DNA of 64,000 nt from Herbaspirillum sp. Sphag64 (GCF_014192645.1 NZ_JACHYE010000005.1:221923-285922); one strand, 5' to 3'; positions 35,946-44,721 are shown, counted from the stretch's first letter. The notes: generated from the sequence alone by a model not told the origin. Made by a program: numbers and translations.

Positions 35946-36990
35946 GGTCTGCCTCTCTCGGTACTTGTATATTGCTGCCAAAAACCTCCGTCTCGCCATG
36001 CTCTTGAAGCAACTGCAAGAGCATGCGACGCATGATCAGCCCCGGCCGGTCCGACGCCATGTGAAACTCTTGCTGACGCTGCACATCAATGCAGGCATCC
36101 GGATCGGTGGCTTCCAGAATTTCGCGGTCTTCCACCAGAATCGGCGCATCCCAGGCAATCAGTTCGGCGCTGCTGCACTCGTCTTCGCTATCGTTGCGAT
36201 ACAGCCATTGCGCCAACATGATGGAGCCATCATCAATCGGTGTGGCGCAGTTATAGATGATGTGATGCCGTCCCGATTCCGGGTACTGACAACCGAAGCG
36301 CCGCGAGAATGGCAGATACCATCGATTGAACATGTGCCGCATCGTGGTATCGGCGGTAGTGCCGGTAACGCGGTAACTGGCGGGGACGTTCTTGATCGGC
36401 ACCAGTGTCTCGGCTTCAAAACCGTAGTCGGTTTCCTGAATGTCGTATTTCTCTGGCTTGGGCTGATCGTAGAGACCAAAGGTAGCGCGGTGCACGTAGC
36501 TGAAATGAGAGTTATCGAAAGAGTTCTCCATCATGCGCAACGCACTGGTGTTCCAGCGCTCGTAGAACTGGAAGATGCGCCGGTAGCCTGGCGTGGTTTC
36601 CTCCGGGAAGAAAGGAATATCACGCAGCGGCTTTTCCAGAGCGACCCAGACATAGCCATAGCGCTCCTGACAATAATAGGATTGCACCATGGCACCGTTG
36701 GGCACCGCCCCATCGGGATTTTGCGGCACCCGCACACAGCTGCCGCTGCAATCAAAGGTCCAGCCGTGATAACCGCAGACGATATTGCCATTTTCCACAA
36801 AGCCTTTGGACAGCTTGGCCGTACGATGACAGCAGCGGTCGCGCAAGGCTGCCGGTTGCCCCGGTGCCTTGAGCCAGACCACGATATTTTCACCAAGCAG
36901 GGTGAACGGCCTGGGGCCCTCTTCCAGATGCGAGATGGGCATGACGGCGTACCAGAACTTGCGCAATACTTTTTGTTTTGTCACCAACAT
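35932..36990 (-). CDS. Rieske non-haem iron oxygenase, catalytic subunit
   Basis: 352 aa from the ATG at 36990, which has a good AAGGAG site. Rieske [2Fe-2S] ligands CCHRT and CGYHGW lie around residues 48-68; the mononuclear iron facial triad is suggested by NSFDNSHFSYVH (Asp-x2-His-x4-His). It resembles single-component phthalate/vanillate O-demethylase-type oxygenases. Electrons would come from the ferredoxin reductase two genes upstream. Likely reaction: hydroxylation or demethylation of the transported compound. No separate beta subunit is present. Confidence 0.85.
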   Translation of the reverse strand: MLVTKQKVLRKFWYAVMPISHLEEGPRPFTLLGENIVVWLKAPGQPAALRDRCCHRTAKLSKGFVENGNIVCGYHGWTFDCSGSCVRVPQNPDGAVPNGAMVQSYYCQERYGYVWVALEKPLRDIPFFPEETTPGYRRIFQFYERWNTSALRMMENSFDNSHFSYVHRATFGLYDQPKPEKYDIQETDYGFEAETLVPIKNVPASYRVTGTTADTTMRHMFNRWYLPFSRRFGCQYPESGRHHIIYNCATPIDDGSIMLAQWLYRNDSEDECSSAELIAWDAPILVEDREILEATDPDACIDVQRQQEFHMASDRPGLIMRRMLLQLLQEHGETEVFGSNIQVPREADHDET

Positions 36991-37097
36991 GGTGTCACTC
37001 CTTGAACAACAACCGGCCGGCGCGCCATCATGGTCGCCTTCGCCGGGTTCTGCCAAACTTGTTGCCCGCATTTCCGGACAGGCATGCCTTCACAGCC

Positions 37098-38087
37098 TCA
37101 TGGCATGACGTGCATGTCCTTGACGAACTGTGTCGTATAAGCTTTGTGATAATCGACATCCGCCTTGAGCAAGCCGGTAGCGACCATGGTTTCGTAGGTC
37201 TTCTTCCAGCGCTCGTCGGTCATGATGCCGATACCTTGCGTGGCCGCATCACCGCCGGTGACGACTTTCAGTTCTTTCAGCTTCTTGAGCGCATAAGCCA
37301 GTTGGTCATCCGTCATGTCCTTGTTGTCCTGGCGGATCAGCGCGTTCGCTGGTGCAGGGTCTTCCAGATAACTTTTCCAGCCTTCAGCTGTAGCTTTGAC
37401 AAAGCGCTTCACCAGATCAGGCTTGCTGGCAATGGTTTTCTGCAAAGTGATAATGGTGGTGCCATACGGTGGATAACCGTCTTGTGCAAACAGGAAAAAC
37501 TTGGCCTTGCTGCCAGATTTTTCGGCCTGATACAGCTCGGACGAGGGATAAGCTTGCTGCACAATGTTGGGGTCGGCGAAGAATGGTTGCAGATTGAAGG
37601 TATACGGCTTGCTCTGCGCATCGGTATAGCCGTACTTGGCCTTGAGCCACGGCCACCAGCTGGACTGGCCCGAACCTGCAACTAGAATGGTCTTGTTCTT
37701 CAGTGCGCCCAGACCACTGACATCCGCATGGGTCATCATGCCCTGCAGGTCAGACTGAAACGAAGTCCCAACCGTGACCAGCGGCAAGCCCTGCTCCACG
37801 CCCTTGAGTACCGTGAAGTCGTAACCCATGCTGAAGTCAGCCTGCCCGGCCAGCAGGATCTGCATATTGTTGACCTGCGGGCCACCCATCTTGATGGTCA
37901 CATCGAGCCCATATTTTTTATAAATCCCTTTGGCCACGGCTTGATAAAAACCACCGTGCTCCGCCTGGGCGTACCAGTTACTCAACAAGGTCACTTTATC
38001 TTGTGCGTGTGCTGTCATTGCTGTCTGTATGCTCAATGCGCCAAACAATGCTGCGCCGAGTCGGATCAGGGTCATTCGCTTGCTCAT
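37098..38087 (-). CDS. ABC substrate-binding protein, NMT1/THI5-like
   Basis: 329 aa from the ATG at 38087, after a GGAAGG site. N-terminal signal peptide (MSKRMTLIRLGAALFGAL ... HAQ, cleaved near residue 28). Mature protein begins DKVTLLSNWYAQAEHGGFY, typical of periplasmic receptors for thiamine-pyrimidine precursors, riboflavin and related heterocycles. The WWPWLKAKYG segment may add aromatic stacking residues. It partners the permease and ATPase, but is placed between reductase and oxygenase genes. Confidence 0.85.
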   Translation of the reverse strand: MSKRMTLIRLGAALFGALSIQTAMTAHAQDKVTLLSNWYAQAEHGGFYQAVAKGIYKKYGLDVTIKMGGPQVNNMQILLAGQADFSMGYDFTVLKGVEQGLPLVTVGTSFQSDLQGMMTHADVSGLGALKNKTILVAGSGQSSWWPWLKAKYGYTDAQSKPYTFNLQPFFADPNIVQQAYPSSELYQAEKSGSKAKFFLFAQDGYPPYGTTIITLQKTIASKPDLVKRFVKATAEGWKSYLEDPAPANALIRQDNKDMTDDQLAYALKKLKELKVVTGGDAATQGIGIMTDERWKKTYETMVATGLLKADVDYHKAYTTQFVKDMHVMP

Positions 38088-38153
38088 GGCCTTCCTTTCA
38101 GTGGGTGGGTACAACAGAGAATGAACAGGTAGTTGTTAAAGATTCAGATTCAG

Positions 38154-39251
38154 CTACAGATCCAGCACCAGTCGTTCGCCAGCACAGCGCGAAACGCACG
38201 GCATCAGCAGTTGATGACTGGCACGCTGGGCCGCCGTCAGCACACTGTCACGATGGTCAACCTCACCAGCGATGACACGGCTTTGACAACTGCCGCAAAA
38301 ACCTTCGCCACAAGAGGTTCCGATATGCACGCCAGCGGTTGCTGCAGCAGCGACGATGCTTTGTCCCGGCGCCACGCGGCAATACACACCCGAGCGCTGG
38401 AGGATCAGTTCAAAACTGCCATCAACGATTTTCTCTTGCGGGGTCTCTGGTTTTACAGGCGATGCACCGAACAGTTCGAAATGGATATCCTCGTCACGCC
38501 AGCCAAGCTGGTTTGCCTGCGTGCGCAGCAAGGCAATAAAGGGCGCAGGACCACAGACGTACAGTGGCGTCACCACGCTCAGTGACTGCAGCGTGGCCAG
38601 CAGCCGTACTTCGATATCACCAGTATCGAGGCCGAAGTAATAGTGACAATGTGACGCCATGGGTGTTTGCGACAGCGGCCCCAGCAAAGTCGCATGACCG
38701 GCGCTACGGGCGAAGTAATGAAGCTCTGACGCTTGGCCGCGTGCCGCCAGTGCTGCGGCCATGGAATAGATTGGCGTGATACCAATGCCAGCCGCAAACA
38801 ACACCGGCGTATGCACGCTCTCTTGCAATGGAAAGAAATTGACCGGCGCCATCAGCGTGAGCCGGTCGCCGACATGCAGGTGTGTGTGCAACCAGTCGGA
38901 GCCACCGCGGGAATTGAGTTCACGCTTGACGGCAATACGATAGACGTCGTCCTCATCAGGGGCATTGCAGAGTGAGTAACAACGGCTGAGTCCATTGGGT
39001 AAGAGGAGCTGCACATGTGCCCCTGGAGACCAGTCCGGCAAACGCTGGCGAGAATTGGCACGCAGTTCGATGACGCGAATCAGGTGACCATCTTCGCGGA
39101 TGGTCGAGACCTGCAAGGACAGTCTTAGACGACCAGGTGAAGGCACAAAAGAAGGTACAACGGAAGGAATCGGGGAAGAACGCGCTGGACTGGAGGAGTC
39201 GGCGTTAATAGCGGAACTGAAAGCAGTACTGGAAGCGGTGAGTGTCAACAT
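38154..39251 (-). CDS. Phthalate-dioxygenase-reductase-like ferredoxin reductase
   Basis: 365 aa. Flavin-binding domain with RCYSLCNAPDE, NAD-binding domain with AAGIGITPIYSMA and CGPAPFI, and a C-terminal plant-type [2Fe-2S] domain with CGEGFCGSCQSRV plus a distal Cys (LLMPCVSRC). This order matches vanillate/phthalate oxygenase reductases that pass electrons from NADH to a Rieske oxygenase. The first ~40 residues are Ser/Pro-rich and not part of the family, so the start could be downstream. First gene of the operon. Confidence 0.87.
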   Translation of the reverse strand: MLTLTASSTAFSSAINADSSSPARSSPIPSVVPSFVPSPGRLRLSLQVSTIREDGHLIRVIELRANSRQRLPDWSPGAHVQLLLPNGLSRCYSLCNAPDEDDVYRIAVKRELNSRGGSDWLHTHLHVGDRLTLMAPVNFFPLQESVHTPVLFAAGIGITPIYSMAAALAARGQASELHYFARSAGHATLLGPLSQTPMASHCHYYFGLDTGDIEVRLLATLQSLSVVTPLYVCGPAPFIALLRTQANQLGWRDEDIHFELFGASPVKPETPQEKIVDGSFELILQRSGVYCRVAPGQSIVAAAATAGVHIGTSCGEGFCGSCQSRVIAGEVDHRDSVLTAAQRASHQLLMPCVSRCAGERLVLDL

Positions 39252-39277
39252 TGGTCGTGTCCCATCAATATCAGGAA

Positions 39278-39297
39278 CTACCGGTCTGATCCGGTAG
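39278..39297. promoter_or_regulatory. Perfect inverted repeat in the reductase leader
   Basis: CTACCGG - TCTGAT - CCGGTAG, 7-bp perfect arms with a 6-bp spacer, 27 bp upstream of the reductase ATG and downstream of the putative promoter. It could be a repressor site or a 5'-UTR hairpin. No T-tract follows on the minus strand, so a terminator is unlikely. Confidence 0.45.
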
Positions 39298-39358
39298 CGT
39301 CACGAGCAATGCCCCACAGTCGATAAATTGCAGATCGACGGCTAGCCGCTTCTACTCA

Positions 39359-39386
39359 TTTTTAGATTAAGCAATCAGCGTGCCAA
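39359..39386 (-). promoter_or_regulatory. Candidate promoter of the Rieske/ABC operon
   Basis: On the minus strand, TTGGCA (39386-39381) is followed after 16 bp by TAAAAA (39364-39359): 5/6 and 4/6 consensus matches. It leaves a ~100-nt leader before the reductase ATG. The -35 hexamer lies within the inverted repeat at 39370-39408. Confidence 0.35.
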
Positions 39387-39408
39387 GATCAACATCACGG
39401 TGATTGCT
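39370..39408. promoter_or_regulatory. Operator-like inverted repeat over the -35 region
   Basis: AGCAATCAGCG (39370-39380) and CGGTGATTGCT (39398-39408) are inverted copies matching at 10 of 11 positions, including the perfect octamer AGCAATCA/TGATTGCT. They flank the putative -35 hexamer of the reductase-ABC-Rieske operon, a typical regulator-binding layout. No regulator gene for this operon is in the window. Confidence 0.5.
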
Positions 39409-39539
39409 ATATTAATTCCGGTGTTACGGGAAGAAAAGGGATACTCCCCAGCCCCTTCCCGCACACATCGACACCAAACTGGTGCAACTACTTTACAACT
39501 CTGCACACGGTGCCCAAAAAAATGGCACCCCGGTGCATC

Positions 39540-40430
39540 TCACACGACACCATGCGCCTTGAACCAGGCGACCGCCCGCTTCCAGCCGTCCTTGGCATCG
39601 GCTTCGACATAACTTGCGCGGTAATCGGCATTGAAGGCATGTCCGGAATGCGGGTAGACCACAAAGGTCGATGGATTCCCGGTCTTCTTGAATACCTCTT
39701 CCATCTGCGCCAGTGTCTGCACTGGAATGCTGGGGTCCTTACCACCGTACAAGCCCAGTACCGGCACTTTCAAGCCAGGTGCAATATCGATTGGATTCTG
39801 CGGCATCAATGCATTCTTGTCGCCAACGATACGACCATACCAGGCGACACCCGCCTTCACCTTCGGATTGTGCGCGCTATACAGCCAGACGAAGCGACCG
39901 CCCCAGCAAAAACCATTGAGACCCAGCTTGTGGGGATTGCCATGGTTGTCCTTGGCCCAGGCTACGTAGGCGTCAATGTCGCCAATCACCTGCTCATCTG
40001 GCACCTTGGAAATGATGGCCTGATTCAGTTCAGCGATGGTGGGATAAATTGCCGGATTACCCTGGCGCACAAACAGGTCCGGTGCAATCGCCAGATAGCC
40101 GAGTTTAGCGAAACGGCGTGCCACATCGGCAATATGCTCGTGCACGCCAAAAATTTCCGACAGCACGATCATGATCGGCAAATTGGTCTTGCCCTCAGGT
40201 TGTGCCCGATAGGCCGGCACACGCGTACCGTTGACCATGATGCTGACCTCGCCAGCGGTCAGGCCGACGGTATCGGTCTTGATTATGGTTTGTGCACACA
40301 CCGGCAGCACGGCAGCGGCGAAGCCAGTACCAAAGGCAGTCTTGATGAAAGTCCGGCGCGAACTCCCTTCAAGAAGAGTGGTAGAGCCAAGCAGACCGTT
40401 GATATCGTTCTTCAAATCTTCCATCACCAT
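39540..40430 (-). CDS. Dienelactone-hydrolase family protein with Tat signal
   Basis: 296 aa, alpha/beta-hydrolase of the dienelactone hydrolase family. Catalytic Cys in GFCWGGR, Asp in GGKDPSIP and His in HSGHAFN form the triad. A twin-arginine signal SRRTFIKTAFGTG precedes a hydrophobic stretch ending near VCAQ, so the enzyme is probably exported folded to the periplasm. A proper GDHR/GHEFRP-type substrate is unknown. It is followed at 39509-39529 by an inverted repeat (GGTGCC / GGCACC) with a T-rich loop on its strand. Confidence 0.8.
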   Translation of the reverse strand: MVMEDLKNDINGLLGSTTLLEGSSRRTFIKTAFGTGFAAAVLPVCAQTIIKTDTVGLTAGEVSIMVNGTRVPAYRAQPEGKTNLPIMIVLSEIFGVHEHIADVARRFAKLGYLAIAPDLFVRQGNPAIYPTIAELNQAIISKVPDEQVIGDIDAYVAWAKDNHGNPHKLGLNGFCWGGRFVWLYSAHNPKVKAGVAWYGRIVGDKNALMPQNPIDIAPGLKVPVLGLYGGKDPSIPVQTLAQMEEVFKKTGNPSTFVVYPHSGHAFNADYRASYVEADAKDGWKRAVAWFKAHGVV

Positions 40431-40490
40431 CTCCCTCGTTGAAAGCCGTCAATTTAACCTAGACAGAAGAAACCTGCAGTTGGTGACCGC

Positions 40491-43265
40491 TCAATGTGCC
40501 TCATCCCAGTTCTTGCCGGTACCGACCTCAGCCAGCAAGGGAACCTTCAATTGCGCGACCTTGCTCATCAGTTCCGGCAGTTTCTGGCGCACCAGATCAA
40601 GCTCTGCTTCCGGCACTTCCAGCACCAGTTCGTCATGCACCTGCATGATCATCTTGCTACCCAGACCATCCCGCTCCAGCCAGTCCTGAACGGCAATCAT
40701 GGCCAGCTTGATCAGATCGGCGGCAGTACCCTGCATCGGTGCATTGATCGCCGCGCGCTCTGCGCCCTGACGACGCGGACCGTTGGGTGAGTTGATTTCT
40801 GGCAGCCACAGTCGACGTCCAAAGACCGTCTCAACATAGCCCTGCGACTTGGCCTCCAGACGCGTGTTATCCATGAACTGCTTGACGCCGGAAAAACGCT
40901 GAAAGTACTTGTCGATATACATCTGCGCAGCGGCACGTTCAATCCCGAGATTGCCGGCCAAACCAAAGGCGCTCATGCCATAGATCAAACCAAAGTTGAT
41001 GACCTTGGCAAAGCGGCGCTGCTCGCTAGTGACCTCGCCCAGCGCGACGCCGAAAATTTCAGCAGCGGTGGCACGGTGAATATCTTCGCCATCGGCAAAG
41101 GCCTTGAGCATGTTGGCGTCTTCAGAAATGTGCGCCATGATGCGCAACTCGATCTGCGAATAGTCCGCCGACACAATTACGCGGCCCGGCGGCGCAATGA
41201 AGGCTTCACGAATACGACGGCCCTCAGCAGTGCGAATCGGAATGTTTTGCAGATTGGGGTCGTTCGAGGATAGTCGCCCGGTGACCGCCACCGCCTGCGC
41301 ATAGTTGGTATGCACCCGACCGGTCGTCGGATCAACCATCTTCGGTAACTTGTCGGTGTAGGTTGACTTCAGTTTTGCCAGACCGCGGTAATCGAGCAGA
41401 ACCTTGGGCAAAGGGTAATCTTCGGCCAGCTTCTGCAAGACTTCTTCATCGGTGGATGGCGTGCCAGATGGCGTCTTCTTGACCACCGGCAGCTTGAGCT
41501 TGTCAAACAGGATCTCGCCCAGCTGTTTCGGGGAATTCAAATTGAACGGTTGCTCGGCCAGCGCATAGGCTTGCTGTTCAATTTCCAGCATGCGCTTGCC
41601 TAGCTCACCGGACTGCACTGCAAGGATATCTGCATCAACAAGTACCCCGTTGCGTTCAATTTTTTGCAGCACGACCGAAGTTGGCACTTCAATATTTTCA
41701 TAGATGAAACGCAGCTTGGCATCCTCCGCCACCTGTGGCCACATCGCATGATGTAACGCCAATGTCACGTCGGCGTCTTCTGCAGCGTACTCGGTCGCAC
41801 GCACAATCTCGACTTGTTCGAAACCGATCTGCGACGCGCCTTTGCCGCACACGTCGGTATAGCTGATGGTGGTGCGATTGAGATGACGTAGCGCGAGGCT
41901 ATCCATATCATGCGTTCGATGCGACTCAAACACATAAGACTGCAACAAGGTGTCATGCACGATGCCGCGCAGCTGCACGCCATGATTGCCGAAAATATGA
42001 CTGTCGTATTTGAGATTCTGACCGAGCTTGGCTTTACTGGCATCTTCCAGCCATGGCTTGAGCTTTGCCAGAACCAGATCACGCGACAATTGCGCGGGCA
42101 TATCCTGATAATTGTGTGCGACAGGAATATAGGCCGCACGTCCTGGTGTACAGCATAGCGAGATGCCAACCAGTTGTGCCTGAAGCGGAATGAGCGAAGT
42201 CGTTTCCGTATCCACCGCGGTCAGTTCAGCGGTATTGATCGTGTTCAGCCATGCATCCAGCTGTGCTTCGGTGAGCACCGTTTCATACTCGGTCACGATA
42301 TGCGCCGTGCTATCAAACAGACCGCCCTGTGGTGGCGCTGCGGATGGCGCCGGTTCACTCTGGGCGCTGGTATTTGCCGCCACTGCTGGCGTATCACTGC
42401 TAGCTGCGGCATCCAGTTCACGCAGCCAGGTACGGAAGTTGTAACGTGCGAACAGCGTGCGCAGCGTATCGTTGTCCTGCGCTTGCACGGGCAATGAGTC
42501 AAGGATCGTTCCCATATGCGCTGACAGATCGCAATCAGTCTTCACCGTCACCAGCGCACGTGCCTGCGGCAGCCACGGCAAAGCGCGGCGCAGGTTCTCG
42601 CCAACCACGCCGCTGATTTTGTCAGCATTGGCTATCACGCCATCGAGACTGTCGTATTGGGTGAGCCATTTGACGGCCGTCTTGGGACCGCACTTCTCGA
42701 CACCGGGAACATTGTCCACGGTATCGCCCACCAGACTCAGATAATCAATGATGCGCTCGGGCGGCACACCGAACTTGGCAATCACGGCCGCACGATCGAG
42801 GGTTTCATTGCTCATCGTATTGACCAGCGTCACGTGCTCATTGACCAGTTGCGCCAGATCCTTGTCACCGGTGGAGACGATGGTCTTGAGCCCAACTTCG
42901 GCAGCACGCACACCGAGGGTACCGATGACATCATCGGCCTCAACGCCTTCGACCATTAAAATTGGCCAGCCCAATGCACGCACGGCAGCATGAATCGGCT
43001 CGATCTGTAACGCCAGATCTTCCGGCATGGATTTACGGGTCGCCTTGTACTCGTCATACAAGTCATCGCGAAAGGTTTTTCCCTTGGCATCAAATACACA
43101 AGCGATGTAACTTGCGGGATAATCATTGCGCAGTCGGCGCAACATATTGATGATCCCGTACAAGGCACCAGTAGGTGCACCTTCTGCGTTACGCATATCG
43201 GGCAAGGCATGAAACGCGCGATAGAGGTAACTGGAACCATCAACTAACAACAGGGTTTTTTGCAT
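40491..43265 (-). CDS. polA: DNA polymerase I
   Basis: 924 aa with the three classical modules: 5'-nuclease (~1-300; LLVDGSSYLYRAFHALP), 3'-5' proofreading exonuclease (~340-530; VDTETTSL keeps the DxE metal ligands), and family A polymerase (~540-924; DYSQIELRIMAHIS, RRFAKVINFGLIYGM and VHDELVLEV). It fills gaps and removes RNA primers in replication and repair. Its ATG directly abuts the ATG of the divergent LOG gene (CATATG), with no ribosome-binding site visible. Confidence 0.96.
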   Translation of the reverse strand: MQKTLLLVDGSSYLYRAFHALPDMRNAEGAPTGALYGIINMLRRLRNDYPASYIACVFDAKGKTFRDDLYDEYKATRKSMPEDLALQIEPIHAAVRALGWPILMVEGVEADDVIGTLGVRAAEVGLKTIVSTGDKDLAQLVNEHVTLVNTMSNETLDRAAVIAKFGVPPERIIDYLSLVGDTVDNVPGVEKCGPKTAVKWLTQYDSLDGVIANADKISGVVGENLRRALPWLPQARALVTVKTDCDLSAHMGTILDSLPVQAQDNDTLRTLFARYNFRTWLRELDAAASSDTPAVAANTSAQSEPAPSAAPPQGGLFDSTAHIVTEYETVLTEAQLDAWLNTINTAELTAVDTETTSLIPLQAQLVGISLCCTPGRAAYIPVAHNYQDMPAQLSRDLVLAKLKPWLEDASKAKLGQNLKYDSHIFGNHGVQLRGIVHDTLLQSYVFESHRTHDMDSLALRHLNRTTISYTDVCGKGASQIGFEQVEIVRATEYAAEDADVTLALHHAMWPQVAEDAKLRFIYENIEVPTSVVLQKIERNGVLVDADILAVQSGELGKRMLEIEQQAYALAEQPFNLNSPKQLGEILFDKLKLPVVKKTPSGTPSTDEEVLQKLAEDYPLPKVLLDYRGLAKLKSTYTDKLPKMVDPTTGRVHTNYAQAVAVTGRLSSNDPNLQNIPIRTAEGRRIREAFIAPPGRVIVSADYSQIELRIMAHISEDANMLKAFADGEDIHRATAAEIFGVALGEVTSEQRRFAKVINFGLIYGMSAFGLAGNLGIERAAAQMYIDKYFQRFSGVKQFMDNTRLEAKSQGYVETVFGRRLWLPEINSPNGPRRQGAERAAINAPMQGTAADLIKLAMIAVQDWLERDGLGSKMIMQVHDELVLEVPEAELDLVRQKLPELMSKVAQLKVPLLAEVGTGKNWDEAH

Positions 43266-44018
43266 ATGGAAACTAGAGGAAAAAATGTACCGCGGCTGCG
43301 GGAGGTTGGCGACATCGATCGCGCCACCGCCAAGAAGGCACGCGAGTCATGGCATGTACTCACGATTATGGCAGAATTTATCGAGTCCACCGAGCGTCTG
43401 TCCGAACTGCGCCCGGCAGTTTCCATCTTTGGTTCCGCCCGTACCAAACCTGATGATCCACATTATGGACTGTGTGTGGATATCGCCCGACGCCTGTCAG
43501 ACGCAGGTTATGCGGTCATCTCCGGTGGCGGCCCCGGCATCATGGAAGCAGCCAACAAAGGCGCTTTCGACGGTGCATCCCCATCGGTTGGCTTGAACAT
43601 CGAACTGCCCCATGAGCAGCATGGCAATCCGTGGCAAGACATCTCCTTGTCATTCCGTCATTTCTTTGCCCGCAAGGTCGCCTTCGTGAAATACGCCGAC
43701 GCCTATGTGGTGTTGCCAGGCGGCTTTGGCACGCTCGATGAACTGACCGAAGCATTGACGCTGATGCAAACCGGTAAATCGCGTCTGATGCCGGTGATTC
43801 TGGTTGGCAGCAAGTTCTGGGCGGGCCTGATGGACTGGATCCGCACGCAACTGGTCGACGACGGTATGATTTCGGCCAAGGACGTCAACCTGCTGCAGGT
43901 TATCGATGATCCGGCCGAAGTGGTCGTTGCGATCCAGCGTTTCTACGCTGAGCGCGCCAAACCGGCCGATCCTGACGACGAACCAGACAGCGCACGCCAG
44001 ACCGGCATGTATCTCTGA
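43266..44018 (+). CDS. LOG family protein (TIGR00730, nucleotide 5'-monophosphate phosphoribohydrolase-like)
   Basis: About 250 aa. The LOG signature SGGGPGIMEAANKGA and VVLPGGFGTLDELTE are both intact. LOG proteins hydrolyse cytokinin riboside monophosphates or general nucleoside monophosphates at the N-glycosidic bond; bacterial roles are often unclear. The ATG at 43266 forms CATATG with the polA start. An in-frame ATG at 43368 would remove a conserved-looking KKARESWHVL segment and is less likely. Confidence 0.82.
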   Translation: METRGKNVPRLREVGDIDRATAKKARESWHVLTIMAEFIESTERLSELRPAVSIFGSARTKPDDPHYGLCVDIARRLSDAGYAVISGGGPGIMEAANKGAFDGASPSVGLNIELPHEQHGNPWQDISLSFRHFFARKVAFVKYADAYVVLPGGFGTLDELTEALTLMQTGKSRLMPVILVGSKFWAGLMDWIRTQLVDDGMISAKDVNLLQVIDDPAEVVVAIQRFYAERAKPADPDDEPDSARQTGMYL

Positions 44019-44167
44019 TGGTGCGTGGGTCGGTGGCAATCACCGACCCCGCCACCCTGTATCCGCTGATGCACGCAGTCCCCCTTGACTGCCTTGACTG
44101 GTTCTTCTTGTCGACTCCCTTTCTTGGATCTCTTTGCTTCTTCTCTCTGTAACAGGGGGCGGTTTGT

Positions 44168-44173
44168 TACAAT
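44168..44173 (+). promoter_or_regulatory. Candidate -10 element for the DUF2782-thrB region
   Basis: TACAAT (5/6 match) lies 36 bp before the ATG of the DUF2782 gene; the -35 region is poor. It is the only good hexamer in the 190-bp gap after the LOG gene. Confidence 0.4.
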
Positions 44174-44209
44174 GCTGGCATCCTGTTCAACTTCTATAGA
44201 AGAATCATC

Positions 44210-44620
44210 ATGAACCAAGCACAAGTCGGGCTCAAAGCCGCTTTGCTGGCAGCCTTGGCGGCCACCAGCCTGGTCTCCTCGCTGGCACTGGCACAACAGA
44301 ATGCACCGGCTGTAGCACCACCGCCGCCGGAACTGGAAGTGCTGGAAGAAGGTCCGCCACCGGCAGTGACCATCAAGAAGCAGGGTGACGCGCCGAGCAC
44401 CGGCAATAGCGTAACCGAGCGCCGTGATCATGGCCAGACCACCGAAGTCAAGGTGCAGTCAGGCCCCAGCACCTATTATCTGAAGCCGACACAACAAGTT
44501 GGTACCGCCTTGCCAGGCGATGCTCAAAGCGGTCCGGCAACGCCCGCTCAGTGGGTCATCAAGGAATTTGACTGGGGTGGCAGCAAGGCACCGCAGCAAA
44601 ATAGCAGCGACAACAAGTAA
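44210..44620 (+). CDS. DUF2782-type secreted hypothetical protein
   Basis: 136 aa. N-terminal signal peptide (hydrophobic ~residues 9-28, cleavage near ALAQQ), then a Pro/Glu-rich linker (VAPPPPELEVLEEGPPP) and a short conserved core ending with YYLKPTQQ and WVIKEFDW. It resembles the DUF2782 family usually found between polA and thrB in betaproteobacteria; function unknown. Probably periplasmic. A strong structured terminator follows. Confidence 0.72.
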   Translation: MNQAQVGLKAALLAALAATSLVSSLALAQQNAPAVAPPPPELEVLEEGPPPAVTIKKQGDAPSTGNSVTERRDHGQTTEVKVQSGPSTYYLKPTQQVGTALPGDAQSGPATPAQWVIKEFDWGGSKAPQQNSSDNK

Positions 44621-44646
44621 TCGCGGCAGCAAAGTTCATTTCTATC

Positions 44647-44706
44647 GCCCGGATGATGTAGCAACCAGCTACTAGGAATTGCTCCTATCCGGGCTTTTAT
44701 TGTTTT
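44647..44706 (+). terminator. Three-way-junction terminator between the DUF2782 gene and thrB
   Basis: Outer stem GCCCGGA (44647-44653) / TCCGGGC (44688-44694) encloses two perfect hairpins, GTAGC-AACCA-GCTAC (44658-44672) and TAGGA-ATTGC-TCCTA (44673-44687), and is followed by TTTTATTGTTTT. It ends 16 bp before the thrB ATG. This is an unusually branched, perfectly paired terminator. Confidence 0.82.
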
Positions 44707-44721
44707 CACTCACTTCAGCAC

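Noticed and set aside
35944..37005. 353-codon plus-strand frame
   Set aside because: Entirely antisense to the Rieske oxygenase gene, which has clear iron-ligand motifs; the antisense frame shows no domain signature.
39510..40442. 310-codon plus-strand frame
   Set aside because: Antisense shadow of the dienelactone-hydrolase-like gene, whose catalytic triad is intact.
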